Source of the DNA: Orychophragmus violaceus
Lineage: Eukaryota > Streptophyta > Magnoliopsida > Brassicales > Brassicaceae
Reading direction: 5' to 3'
Length of the DNA stretch: 64,000 nt
Assembly: GCA_030180135.1 (NCBI GenBank)
Contig: CM058233.1
Coordinates: 108,603,994-108,667,993, forward strand
Positions within the stretch are counted from its first letter, which is position 1. Each line of letters begins with the position of its first letter. The notes below the pieces were generated by a model. The model had not been told where the DNA came from and made no database searches. It was given only the letters and a program-made list of their open reading frames with translations. This document shows, in pieces, positions 21,424 to 34,200 of this stretch. The position numbers and the translations under genes were made by a program.

Positions 21424-23740
21424 AGTTAAGACAACTGAAACGAAAGCAAATGTTTTAACACTTCTTCCTAACACTATTGGAATAATGAATACAGTATATT
21501 CTTTTTAATTACATTATATACTATATATGTAATTGAATCTAAGAAACCATTATCATAAATATTTTTCCTGGTCAACTCCATTATTATGTTAGTTTCTGAG
21601 CTTTTTTTTCAACGGAGCATTTACGTTTTATGGTCGCTATCGAAATTTAGACCGCTAAAAACTAAGTCTAAACTATGGAATGGCTCGCTTCATGAAAGGA
21701 GTACATTTGAGCAAATGGGAACAGCAAGAACGAGACAATAATGAAAATTTATTATAATGTAATGGCTGTCATTTTCTCGGCCTTTAAATGTGGCTTTTGT
21801 TGATAATAACATGGCATATTTGAGTCTTTTAGAGAAAAGTCTAATCTATTGGATATCTACATCCATCCACCATATAATAACCATAGAGTTTTAAAAAGGA
21901 ATAAGAGTTATGCACCAAACATAAAAGCACCATTCCCAATTTTTATTCTTCTGTATTTTTATTTTTTTGTTAATAGGAAGAATTACATTTCAATCCCAAA
22001 CTAATATCTGAAATCCATAAATATTTTGGATTTTTTACTAGTGGAAACATTTATAAATAGTAAAAAAATGATTGAAATGGCAATATAAGAATTCTATCTA
22101 TATAAAAAACATTCAAACATTCACAAGTCTTTCAACCATTAAAACACCATCACTTATGTGTTTTTATTTAGTAATTTCTCGAACTATTATTTCTTCGGTT
22201 TGGTTCGAATTAGTTTAGATTCGATTGGTTTAGCTCGGTTTTTGTCCACCTATAATTATTAATATTGATGTTAAATGAATACATACATTATTTACATATA
22301 TGTTTTATATACTCTCGTTTTCAAAAGCCTTATTTGTAATTAACTTTTCTTATAAATCTTCAATGGGTTTTTGTGTGTTTCATTTGCGTTTCACATTTAC
22401 GTTTAAATTAAAAAACATTTTTGTAAAATTATTAAAATACTATAGAGTTTTTTAATACCGTGGAATTCTAGCTTTTAAACCCATAATTTTTCACGAATTC
22501 AAAATCAGTTTTTAGATAATTCGATTTAGATATTTACTTTTTCGTACGAAAAGATATTAACTCGAGGTACAAAGAAACCAACTCCCGTTATATAGTTCTT
22601 TTTAACCTAGCCGTGTTTTTTGATGATCTAAACAAAGGTAAACACAAACCGAAAGTACAATCAAACCCTCTATTACACTTTAAAGAACCGCATGGATATA
22701 AAGTGAAAATTAAAGAGCTATGGGTCTTGGCTCACTCAATAACATAATAGGGCAATGGATGTTGAATTTTGACTATGGTCCATGCGTTGTTAGTGATTGG
22801 TCGGTCGGTCCATATAATTATTGGAATGATGTGAGTTCTGTTTTTTATTCTTTTCACTCCACACTCATTATCCATTTAATCCAGTTGGGATGCCAATTAT
22901 TTTCCCTATGAAACTAAAGTAATTGACAACAGAAGATTCCACTGCAAATTTACCTCCTCCTCCATTGTTCATTTAATGAAATATACATAATGATAACACT
23001 TAGGGTTCTGTAAGTGTCCCCACTCTATAAAATTAAATTAAATTCATACTTTTGTAACAAGCAGGACCATTTATTTCTTAGTCCTTAGAAGTCTAGTTAA
23101 CTTTGAAAGAGAATTGGTTCATACAATCTGAACTTATGATACTTTAAATAGAACTATTTCCAGAGGCTTGCCTTAGATCCTAACTGTTTTCCTGACATAT
23201 AAATACATGTATATATGCACATGCTTGTAAGCAACAAACGCCATAATTAAGATCTGAATCAAATTAGGGTTATTTAGATGCCAAAGAGTCTTAACGTCTT
23301 TAACTAGTTGCATCTCCTTCTTAGCGTCCACAAGCAGAGCAAGTTGTGCACCTTAGCTTCTTCTAGCTTGTTTTTTTTCTTTCCTAAGTTCCTTACCTGT
23401 TTCATTAGTGTTGATATTTTTAATATTCTCAATCATATTTTTTGCATTATAGTCTCAGATGATTTTTTATTTATATTTTGATTATACTTTTATAAGGTAA
23501 TATAATACTGAAGAGATTATGATCGACAAAAATTTGAAGAGCCTCAAATTTAGGTAATTATCTGAAGATCTAAACAGAATATCCATGATATTTTAAGCGT
23601 TGGACAAAATCCAACGCAATTTCATTAATCAAACTAAATTAGAAAACACCGAATTATTAAATGTATTGATAACAAAAACTAATCAAAACAGAAAATCAAA
23701 GAAAAATATCTAAAAATCCTAACGAAATCAGAAAAAAGCA
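21424..23740. other. Intergenic region 3' of PAP25
   Basis: AT-rich without a recognised gene. A small TTCGGTTTGGTTCGAATT fragment at about 22190-22245 may be another remnant of the GGTTCGG-rich family. Confidence 0.45.
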
Positions 23741-23745
23741 AGAAC

Positions 23746-25668
23746 TTAAACATTTCCAGAAACAATCTCATCCACTGGGAAGAAGTGTCGGTTATGCATC
23801 ATGATCGAATCAGCTGCAACAGGCTCATTATCTTGGTTTCTATGCCAAGTGTAAAGTGCATGAGTTTTGTTCTGAATCTCCAAGAGAGCGTGACCAAAAC
23901 TCGCTTCCCTATATGCTGAGTAACTCGGTTGCGGATCAGTGAAACTGCAAATGCACATAGGATCGATCTTAGTTTTATATCGCTATGACAACAACAAAGT
24001 ATTTTACAAATGTTGTTCTTAATACCTGTTTGCGATTCCTTCAATGTTTCCTCCATCTCCGATAGTGATGTAGATTGGAGCATTGGGATCTTTGACCGGA
24101 GTGCTCAAGCCATTGGTGATATTATACTTAATATTGGAGATACGTTCGGTTCTCTCATAGGCATGGACGTGACCAGCCAAGACCAAATCAACCTTGCTGT
24201 TGACAAACCAAGACTCAAACATTACCCTCATGCTCTCACCTTCCATGTAATGGTAGTTGTTGCTGTTGTACCACGGCGAGTGAACCATAACAATCAACCA
24301 TGGAGTCTCCTCTCTGTTCACGTTCTTCAGCTCTTGGTCAAGCCACACGTATTGTGGCGTGTACTTGCCTGGATATGAGATAAAGTGTTATGAAAGAAAC
24401 ATCAAGAGAGATTATTATAATTAGGGTTTGTGGTTTTTTTGTTACCGTAGGCAGAGTAAGAGGAGAGGACGATGATGTGAGCCGGACCGCGTCTGAGTGA
24501 GTACCAAAGAGGAGATATGCTCCCTGAGGCTTTGTAGGCGTTAGGGTAACGGTGAATGTAAGGCTTGAAGGCGTGTGGCTCACCCTGATATCACAAGATT
24601 CAAACTGTAATAAAACCAAAAGTGAACAAAACCAAAAGACATTGATATATTGGTATTAAGTGATTCTTACAATGTTCGGAACGAAATCTATCTCGTGATT
24701 CCCGGCGGCAAAGATAAATGGCTGGTAAGCAGCGCAAGGCTCCATGAATTTTCCCCAAGAATCCCACTTTCTCTGGTCATGGTTTGGGTGGTCGTCTGCG
24801 TAAGACAAGTCTCCGGCAAACAAAACAGCTTGGCCTTTTGGGTTGGACATGTAATGGTACAATGTCTCGTTTGAAGCATAGGTTTGTCCAAGATCACCTA
24901 CAAAAATATATACTCATTAAGATATCTATTTGGAAACAATATTTTCAAATCTAGGTTTAGAAAGATCCGTGAGTTACCTATAATCCCGAACGTATAGGGA
25001 ACATCGGGTCCAACCTTGGGAGGAGTCGTGAAAGAGAATTGTCTAACGGATCTATCGGTACCAACCTCATAGATGTACTTAGTATCATACTGCCATGTAA
25101 AACAAGAACAAAAACATTAAGGAACCATATAATAAAAAGAAGTTCATGTTGTTACTTGGATCACAAGTTTTAGTAATAAGTTTTAGTAATACAAAGTATA
25201 CAAACCTCGAGTCTTTTAAGGGTGGCGTGATGAAGAAATCCAGAAGTGTAGTCATAGAATCTGTAGGAAGACGTGGAGCCGTGAGCTTTCTTCTTTGCCG
25301 GCGTCACATCGCTGCTATTACCGGCGATCCAGTAAGTAACGACGTTGGTACCAGCTAGATTTATGGGCGTCACCCACGAGACTATCATGGCACTTCCGTC
25401 ATGATCCCCTTGGGTTAGATGAACCTGAGACAATTAATACAACAAAATAAACTGAATACAAATTGGTGATTTGATATATTGAGATACACTGAAAAGAAAT
25501 CAAAACCTGTTCAGGAGCATTGTAACCGGCAGGAGAAGGGAAAGTTTCAAGAGGCATCTCGATGGATGGTTGAGCTTGTCGGACATATTTGCTAGTTATT
25601 CCACCATTGATTATGGTGGTACTGGTCAGAAGGAGGATGGAGAGAATTAACAAATTGATCATCTTCAT
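23746..25668 (-). CDS. PAP25: Purple acid phosphatase 25
   Basis: Seven exons: 25668-25507, 25424-25206, 25089-24978, 24897-24671, 24584-24446, 24368-24026, 23944-23746. They join in frame to 466 residues. PAPs are secreted Fe-containing metallophosphatases that hydrolyse phosphate esters in wall or vacuole. The N-terminal signal peptide (about residues 1-22, MKMINLLILSILLLTSTT) is followed by an N-terminal domain with QVHLTQGDHDGSAMIVSWVT. The five metal-binding blocks are all present in order: GDLGQTY, GDLSYADDHP, GNHEID, VMVHSPWYNSNNYHYMEG and GHVHAYER. The last exon ends HRNQDNEPVAADSIMMHN. It matches A. thaliana PAP25 (At4g36350) as remembered. The start is the first ATG of the signal peptide; an upstream in-frame TTG is not a start. 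Confidence 0.93.
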
Positions 25669-25749
25669 GTTCAATCGTTTGTTTGCTTCAAGAGTTTTGT
25701 GTGTTTGTTGTGACTTGTGATCGGTTGGTTCAATAGTTCTTTCTTTGGT

Positions 25750-25759
25750 GTTATATATA
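25750..25759 (-). promoter_or_regulatory. TATA box of PAP25
   Basis: Reverse-strand TATATATAAC lies about 82 bp upstream of the ATG. Confidence 0.5.
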
Positions 25760-25827
25760 GATGTAGGATCTAACAGTTTTAAGGAATATGCTAACGATAA
25801 GTATTTTGTTGGGAATATTACCGAGAA

Positions 25828-26232
25828 TAAAAATCAAATTTAAAAGAGATATGCATGATTTTGTAAAGATAATAACATACGATTCGTATAAATCACTAGT
25901 ATATTTAAATTCAAAAAGAAGATTCTATCTCGCTAAATGTTGATGATAACAGAATAATCTTATTATCAGTTTTTTTTTACATCTAGTAATTATCAGATTT
26001 AATATTTGAGATATATCCAAGGAATTTATTTAAACGCAAAAATTAAATTTAAAAGAGATATATATGATTTTGTAAAGATAATAACATACGTTCGTATAAA
26101 TCACTTATATTTAATTCAAAAAGAAGATTCTATCTCACTAAATGTTGATGATAACAGAATAATCTTATTATCAGTTTTTTTGACATCTAGTAATTATCAG
26201 ATTTAATATTTGAGATATATCCAAGGAATTTT
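25828..26232. repeat. Tandem duplication of about 200 bp upstream of PAP25
   Basis: Two adjacent direct copies (about 25828-26030 and 26036-26232) share AAATTTAAAAGAGATAT, GATTTTGTAAAGATAATAAC, GAAGATTCTATCTC, ATGTTGATGATAACAGAATA and ATATATCCAAGGAATTT. Only a few substitutions and small indels separate them, so the duplication looks recent. It lies 160-560 bp upstream of the PAP25 start, within a plausible promoter. Confidence 0.85.
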
Positions 26233-27590
26233 AAACGGGAAAAAATTATTAGATTTTAAGACGTAGTAAAGTATTTTACTAATACATTTAAACAATTTAC
26301 TCGTAGCAAATATCTAAAATCGCAACAAATAAAAACAATCTGCGATGGCATATACTTAAGCAAGTCTAGGCTTAGGAATAAAAAGATTAAAAGCTTTTTA
26401 TAGTTAACGAATTTATATAAAATATGGTAGATAAATAGAAAACCTGTTACATGCAAACAAAACTAGATAAAAAAAACAGAATTATATATATATATATATT
26501 AATTGGGAAGTGCTTTTATATCACCTCTTAAAATGGTTGCCTACTAATTTACCATATATGAAATTAGGCTAATTATTGTGTTAACTTTTCTATATTGATA
26601 ATTTATTATATTTTTTTAGTTTTACTATAGAGATATTCATAACTTTAGATAAAATAATGAGATGATAAATATAAAATATTTTATTAAGATTTTTAAAAAA
26701 TTTATTCGAAGATATACATTATTTTGGATAAAAAAATAAAATAATACGATAAATATATATATATTTATAAATTTTTATAATTTTATTTTAAATATATACA
26801 TAATTTAAAATAAAATAAGATGATAAATATAAAAGTGTTTATGAATATTTTTAAATATTGATAAATGTTACTTTGGAATATATATATAGTATTTGAATTT
26901 ATATATACATAATAAAATACTTTAAACAAAATATTTATGTATTGATTTTATATAGTTTTGTCATTTCCATTTTTTCTGGTTTATTAAAGTTTCTGTTTGG
27001 TTTGATTTTCATGTAATCCGTTTGAACCTAAACAAGTTTAATTTTGGGATTATTGGTTTAGCGTGAGTTTAGCCGGAAAAGTTTATAAAAATTTAATTTA
27101 ATGTAAACAGTTCAAAAAAAAATATATAAAGACTTTTACTATTTAATTTTAAACTCAAAACCGAAGTTTGAAATCAAATGAAAACTCAAAAAATATAGAA
27201 GTTTTATTTTATCTTTTGGGCTTTAAGTTAATTAAAAAGAAATTTTAGTTTTGACTTGAGTTTTGAAGTGAGAAACTGGTTAGAAATGAACGTGGCCGAA
27301 AGTGGGGCGAATGTAAGCTAATAATGGGCTTTTAGGTCAAATATATTGGCCCATAACAAATTCAGAATTTGCTGACTAATGTTAAATGTATGCGATTTTT
27401 TTTTTTTTTGATTTTTGGTCAAAATCAGTAGAAAGCTTAAAAAGGTTCATATGAATAATTTGACGGTAAAAAAAGTTGGAAACCTTTACATATCTACGTT
27501 TTCAAACCATTCTTGGTCTCTCTAAATCTTGTATCAATTTTTTTAGTATTGCATGTGAAATAATCAAATATACTAAATCGTGATCAAGTT
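26233..27590. other. AT-rich intergenic region
   Basis: No gene recognised; A/T low-complexity sequence with internally similar segments around 26620-26870. Confidence 0.5.
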
Positions 27591-27597
27591 TACCGTT

Positions 27598-28995
27598 CAG
27601 TTTTTGGGCTTGCAACATAAAACTAATTGATAATAAGTGGATTGATCCTAACCTTTTTATATGTTAGTGTTAGTCCCTTCATACTTCCGATGTGGGATCC
27701 TAACACGTCTCTTCGAGATGATGACTCTTATCGGTGACTCTTATCGGTCCATCTCGAACCAAATCCCACTTTAATACCGATAGTAAACTCTTTTTGGGCC
27801 ATCTTACTTGGATTAAACGAGGGTCTGATACCATGTTAAGTTCTTGGACTTCCAACCTAAAACCAATTGGTAATAAATGGATTGACCCTAACTTTTGATA
27901 TATTAGTGTTGGTCCCTTCATACTTCCAATGTAGGATTCTAACACGCCCCCTCGAGATGATGACTCTTATCGATCCATCTCGAACCGAATCCTACTTTAA
28001 GACAGGTAATAAACCTTTTTTGGGTCACCCAACTTAGGTTAAACGAGGTTCTGATACCATATTAAATTCTTGGGCTTCCAACCTAAAATCAATTGGTAAT
28101 AAGTGGATTATTAATATCCCACATTGGTTGGGAGTAGTGTCCTTGGGCAATATATAAGTGTGTGGCAATCCTCCACTCTTGAGCTAGCTTTTGGGTGTGA
28201 GTTAGGCCCACACTAATATGGTATCAGAGCCCAAAGGTTTATTTGTCGATTGTGGTCCACCCGTGGATGTCCAGTCCCACAAACTTCACGTCCAGATGTC
28301 CAGTCCTGAACGTGAGGGGGGGGGGGTGTATTAAGTCCCACATCGACAAAACAAATGAGAATGGGACAATATATAAGTGTGTGGCAATCCTCCACTCATG
28401 AGCTAGCTTTTGGGTGTGAGTTAGGCCCACACTAATATGGTATCAGAGCCCATGGTTAAGCCCAACAGATGATTTCCCACAAAAACACTACCTATGTAGT
28501 TTGTATAAGTGGCCCATCTTGTTGTGGTATGTTCAAGATGTTGGGCTTTTTCACCCACATCTTGAGAGGGCCTATCAAATGTCCCACATTGGTTAGGACA
28601 AAGGTTCTTGGGCAATATATAAGTGTGTGGCAATCCTCCACTCATGAGCTAGCTTTTGGGTGTGAGTTAGGCCCACACTAATATGGTATCAGAGCCCATG
28701 GTTAAGCCCAACAGATGATTTCCCACAAAAACACTACCTATGTAGTTTGTATAAGTGGCCCATCTTGTTGTGGTATGTTCAAGATGTTGGGCTTTCTCAC
28801 CCACATCTTGAGAGGGCCTATTAATATCCCACATTGGTTGGGAGTAGTGTCCTTGGGCAATATATAAGTGTGTGGCAATCCTCCACTCTTGAGCTAGCTT
28901 TTGGGTGTGAGTTAGGCCCACACTAATATGGATTGACCCTAACTTTTTATATATTAGTGTTGATCCTTTCATACTTCCAATGTGGGATCCTAACA
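27598..28995 (-). mobile_element. TRIM array, outer element with three LTRs
   Basis: On the reverse strand three LTR copies (28995-28929 plus 28108-28060, 27945-27834, 27705-27598) begin TGTTAGGATCCCAC (or near) and end TTAACA. They are followed by TGGTATCAGA primer-binding sites and internal segments of about 115-130 bp with no coding capacity. Three LTRs and two interiors indicate a tandem array formed by recombination between TRIM copies. The first LTR on that strand is split by the nested inner TRIM cluster at 28109-28928. Confidence 0.75.
28109..28928 (+). mobile_element. Inner TRIM cluster, four LTRs, nested
   Basis: Inserted into the outer array with a perfect 5 bp duplication TGGAT (28104-28108 and 28929-28933). 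LTRs of about 110 bp lie at about 28109-28217, 28329-28437, 28572-28683 and 28819-28928. Each starts with a TATTAA/TATCAA-like sequence plus GTCCCAC or ATCCCAC and ends CACACTAATA. Each of the first three is followed immediately by TGGTATCAGAGCCC, the initiator tRNA-Met primer site. The first interior ends in a poly-G purine tract (GAACGTGAGGGG). The second and third interiors (28453-28571, 28699-28818) are near-identical, so the four-LTR structure grew by unequal exchange after insertion. No coding sequence. Confidence 0.85.
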
Positions 28996-29530
28996 TCTAT
29001 GTCTTCAGTCTCCACAACATTATTACAAATAATTAAATCATTAATCCACCTGCATCATTTGATTCTGTTATGACTTGGCTGCGTGGATGCCCTGTGATTC
29101 CCCAAGTCAAAACCATCTGTCACTTAATTTTCCAAGCCGTAACTTATTTCATTTGGAAAGAAAGAAATGCTCGCTTGCATACTGGAACCCAAAAGACGAC
29201 GACAATTCTGGTAAAGGAAATTCAACTATTGCTAAGGGCTAAGCTTGCTGGTTTGGATTCATGCTTCAGGTTACCTACTACAACATCTTCCTCCCTACAA
29301 AGATTGCCTCATAGAACGTATCTTGGCCTTTGGTTTGAGTACTTCCACTAGTATGAAATACGTTTTACTTTGCTTCACACGACATTCTTAAGTACTTTAT
29401 TAGTCTCTTTTAGTTTAAGCCATTTTATTTGGGTTCGTTCAGTCTGTGAGTCTGTAATCAGAAATGTCCTCTGTTTTGGGGAAGAAAAGAATGAATAAAA
29501 GTGGCAGTTTAAAAAAAAAAAAAAAAAATT
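28996..29530 (+). mobile_element. 5'-truncated LINE with poly-A tail
   Basis: Translation from about 29070 gives MTWLRGCPVIPQVKTICHL, FQAVTYFIWKERNARLH and LVKEIQLLLRAKLAGLDS. These are the C-terminal end typical of Arabidopsis LINE ORF2, which stops at 29349-29351. A 3' untranslated region and a poly-A run at about 29512-29529 follow. Only the last tenth of a full element remains, the usual result of incomplete reverse transcription. Confidence 0.75.
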
Positions 29531-29805
29531 ATTTACGTACCACACAATTACAAAGAAACACAACGCAGGCAAATAAACCCATCGTAAATGAACAAATAAA
29601 TAAAAGAGTAATACTTGGGTTCACCTCCATCTGTTAACCCTCTCTTTTTAATCAATTAAATCATTACATATAATTTAATATTAAATATAATTAAATTTTT
29701 AAAAAGTTTTAAAAATAAAAACGAAAATAAAGAAAAATATATTTTATTTTAGAAAAAACATTTAAAATAAAAATAAACGAATTTATTAAAAAAAAAACTA
29801 AAACC
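29531..29805. other. AT-rich spacer
   Basis: No gene or family recognised. Confidence 0.5.
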
Positions 29806-30255
29806 TAAATCTTATTTTCTAAACCATAAATTATAAACCCTAAACCATAATATAAAAACCTAAAAAAATAAAAAAATTAAAACTAAACCCTAATCTCTAA
29901 ACCTAACATATAAATTAAAAAAAAACTAAACCCTAATCCCTAAACCCCTAAATTCTAATTTAAAAATTTAAAACAAATTAAAATAAAACTAAATCCTAAT
30001 CCCTAAACAGTAAACCTTAAAAAATAAAAAAATAAACCCTAAAAGATTTAAACCCTAAATCCTAAAGGGCTTAAACCCTAAACTATAATTCCCTAACCTT
30101 AAGCTCTAATTCTTAAACCCTAAACACCTTTAACCCTAAACCCTAAACTTACAATCCCAAAGGACTTAAACTCTAATCCCTAAACCCTAAACCATAAACC
30201 CTAAAGGGTTTAAACCCTAAACTCTAATCTCTAAACCCTAAAATCTAATTTGTAA
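29806..30255. repeat. Degenerate telomere-like repeats
   Basis: About 450 bp are dominated by AAACCCTAA, CCCTAAACCCTAAA and variants (AAACCCTAATCCCTAAAC, CCCTAAAGGGTTTAAACC), the Arabidopsis-type telomere unit CCCTAAA in imperfect copies with A/T interruptions. In this orientation it reads as the C-rich strand. Confidence 0.75.
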
Positions 30256-31254
30256 ACTCTAAAAATATATAAATATTGATATATATATTTGTGCAATACA
30301 TCAACAGAAGCAAGAGACCTAAGGGTAGCTTTTGTGCAAACAGAAATATATATTATTATCTATTTTTATAAAATATTTGAATTGTTTAATTTTTTAATTT
30401 TAATTTTGTAATCTTATTCATTGATAATAATATATGACATATTTTTATTGGCTAAAAAAGATAGGGGTAAACAATTGGGTTATCCCTAGAGATGAACCCA
30501 AATATTTTTCTAAATAAAATAATGATGAAAACCGGCGGTGTCGAAGATGACATAATAAGGCTCCACAAATTTGATAATAATGGAAACAATTATAAGGTGG
30601 GTCGACGTACACAACAACATGCACGTGTATCCCCCATGGACCTGTTTCGTCTTTCGTGCATGGCATTGTCCTTACTATGGCCGCCATAAATTTCAGTCTA
30701 CTCTCATCATCACCTACCAAATTATACTCTTTTAATATCACACATACACTATATATCTATAAAATTCATGTTATATTATTATATCACGCGTTGGTCGATG
30801 TGAAACATGCAGTAACAACTCTTTAATTTCTGTTACATGACAAACTCGCAAAACATTTTTCTGAAAACGGGTACATATAAAATTTATGGAGCATGAAACA
30901 AAAAAAACTAGATAGAGCTTGAACTAGCTTAGACGACATAGGAGTTATAGTAATTTACATATAAACGATACATATAATTGGAATCATATATCAAGTTGCG
31001 TTTGGCTTTGGTACGATAAATAAAAGAGAAAGTGACAACCTAACCAACCCTTATAATTTGACATGACCAACAAATACAAAATAATTAGAATCTCTCATAC
31101 ATCTTTGAGCCATCACTAGCTGTACGTATGGCTCTTTCTGCCTTACCCACCAATCTTGTTTGCTTCTCTTCTCTGCTATATTCTAAAATATATTTGTTTG
31201 CTTTCTCGACCTCCTTTTGTCCAAACACGTTGTTGTTTTCAAGGGATCTATTAT
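30256..31254. other. Spacer 3' of CYP90C1
   Basis: No recognised gene. A reverse-strand frame of 98 codons at 30445-30741 has no family resemblance and biased composition. The final part is the CYP90C1 3' region. Confidence 0.5.
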
Positions 31255-34200
31255 CTAATGATCTTCAACTGAGATAGGAGAGGTTCTCTCGACGGGAGCC
31301 ACTCGGATAGGAAGCCTCCGCTTCATCTTGACTGTTGGAAATGACACGATCTCGTCTTCCTCGGCTGTCCAACTACAAGTACAACATTACAAATTATTTA
31401 GTTTCATCAGAATAGACAATAATGTGGTATATCATCAAACATCTAGTACGTTTTGGTAGAACGTAATATTTTTTGTCGTCCACAAATTATACACATGCAC
31501 ATTGCTGTATTTAAACATGGTTATGACACTAGTACAAACCACTTAAGTTACATACATGTTCCGGTCCATTACATAAAGTAGTGTTTGGACTAGTCATTCT
31601 TCACAACCACAAAAATATTTTAGACGGTTAACGGCACACTTAAATTTCAAGTCGTTTATTGGTTTACCTGTACCGGGTTACGAGTTGGTGAAGAAAGATA
31701 GAGATTTCGAGCTTGGATAATTCTAAACCAGGACATAGTCTTTGTCCACCACCAAAGGGTGTGAAGCAAACATTACTGTTGGCCGATCCATTAATTCTCT
31801 GCTTAGAAGATAAGTATTAGTAGGTGAAGTTCGATGAACAACTAAGCAAAAGGACACTAGTGATAGCGAAATATAGTCACGTACGTCCCATCTCCACGGA
31901 TCGAATTGATAGGGATTCTCATAAATGTCTTCATCCATGTGAACAGATATGAATGATGCCAATACACACCATCCTTTTGGTATTATGTAACCTACCATTC
32001 ACCCACCAAAAAAAATGTATATCTAATTCAGAAAATAATTATTACCACGAATACAACCACGAAATCATTTGTGAAGCAGTCACTAATGTGCCACAGATTT
32101 CATTTAAAAATTAATATCTAATGAGTGATAATTATTAAATGAACTTACCTTTAATTTCTACATCTTTGAGAGCCTTCCTCCACACACCATTAATGATATT
32201 AGCCATTCTCAACGTTTCATTTATCACCTGATTGTGTTTTCAAAATGTCAAAAATAAATTAAAATTTAGAAAACAAGAAGATTAAGCGTAACTTATTTCA
32301 ATTAGTAGTAAATATCAGTAGTAATTTATACAAAGCTGGTAACTTATATCAATTAGTGGAACTCACATTTTGAGTAAAAGAGAGAGACATATAATCTGAC
32401 CAATTATATTCTTCTCCCAACTCCAATTTCCGCCTCTTAATCTCCATATTCTCCTCCTGCAATTAATCAAATAAATAAATAAAAAATGAAATCTGACAAA
32501 AGTTTTTACAAATAACATTTTAAAATCTTTAAAAAAATGACAAAAAATCTATAAAAAAAAGGAAAAGGTTAGGCAACGCGTTTTGATTGAAACATTAATG
32601 AATGAGCTGAAAACAAAGCGTTTTCCGTGACGCGAAACGCTGTTTTGACAGCGGTGTGGTCGCTCGTACAGACAAAGGCGTTAATTCAAATCGTCCTCTT
32701 CTGAACGCCCGTCCACTCCGGTATCTAATCCTACGGTTAATGTACTCTCACGTGTCTCTTCCTTTTCCACACGTGCGTGTACTCGTGTGTCTCCTCAAGA
32801 AGACTTTCGATAGTGACTTGACACGGATACAAAAGTCAAAACTCTTTCCTCAAGCCCCACACTATAATCTTCCCCTCTAAAACTAAATCTCAGCCGTTAA
32901 AATCTCCTCAAATCGAATCGACGGTTCATAACGTCAGCATTTTGCATAGACACACATATGTGTAAGCATGGACATTTATTTGGATACGGTTCCGATTTGG
33001 ATTAGATTTTTTGAATTTTATTTCGGTTTTAGAACTAAAAGTCCCGTTCAGATATTCTATATATCGGATCAATTCTCGGGATTTTTCGAATTCCGATCGG
33101 GTTTAGATATCCAAAACTACAAAAAAAAAAAAAATTAAAACTCGAAAAAATATTCAAAATAATTTGAAAATATTTGAAAATTCCGTAAAAATATATCTAA
33201 ACTACTTAAATGTATCTAAAAATATTTTTGCTATAAAAACGATAAAAGAACAATTCAAATCCAAAAATACTCAAAATAAAATTGTTTAAAATCATGTAAA
33301 CTTTGGGGTACTTTGGATAATTGTTCAAATTTGGTTCATATTCGGGTTTATCTAATATTTGAAATATCTAAATTTAAACTCATTCAAATATTTTTGTAAA
33401 ATCGGATTGATCAGAGTTTTGGGATTGAGTTCATGTTCGAATTTCGGGTTTGGGGGCAAATGTCCTGGCTTACGTGTGGGTGTTGTGTAAGTTTGTACAT
33501 TAGTACGTACCACGAGTTTGGCTAGAGCGACGGGATTGTCACTTAGGAATTTGACAGCCAACGTCATCGCCGTTGGCATCGTTTCCTCTCCGGGTATCAT
33601 CATCTCTATGATCTTCCCGCTGACGAAATCCAACGGCTGAGATTGCTTATCTGAACCACCACCGTCACTAACGTCTCTTAAAAGCACATCCACCGCGTCA
33701 TTCGCCGTAGTAGCCACTTGCCTCTCCTCCACAACCTTCTTAACTATCTTAATAAGCCTCTCTTTAGCCTGCATGGTTAATCCAAATATTAAACCCTAAC
33801 AAAAGAGCATAACAAGTTTATGATTTATTGATATGTTTATATAATATAAGAAACTATATTTGACCTTTAGAGATTTATATAGTCTAGTTCCAGGGAAGTT
33901 GATGGGGATACAAATCAAACCCTTGATGAATTCTTCAAACTCAAGCTTGAGAATATCTAGATCTTCACCAGGAGATATGCTCATCAACACTTTGACTAAT
34001 ATCTCAAACGTCATCTAAAAAAAATAAAACATTACACGATCAAAATGTTAAAAACATACTTAAATTCAGATAAACATAACATGTTACATGTGTGAGTTGT
34101 TAACAAAAACTATATATACACAATACCTTTTTGATCTCGTCTTGGACATGAACCAAGGGAAGGTGAGACCAAGAAGCTAAAGTGAGACCAACCGAGGTCT

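Noticed and set aside
25669..25674. Longer PAP25 N-terminus starting at an upstream in-frame codon
   Set aside because: That codon is TTG; the first ATG (25668) already begins a good signal peptide.
28109..28928. Regular repeats reminiscent of a CRISPR array
   Set aside because: Units are about 110 bp LTRs with tRNA primer sites and a 5 bp target duplication in plant DNA; they are TRIM retrotransposons.
30445..30741. 98-codon reverse-strand frame
   Set aside because: No recognisable motif, odd composition, and no splice or promoter context.
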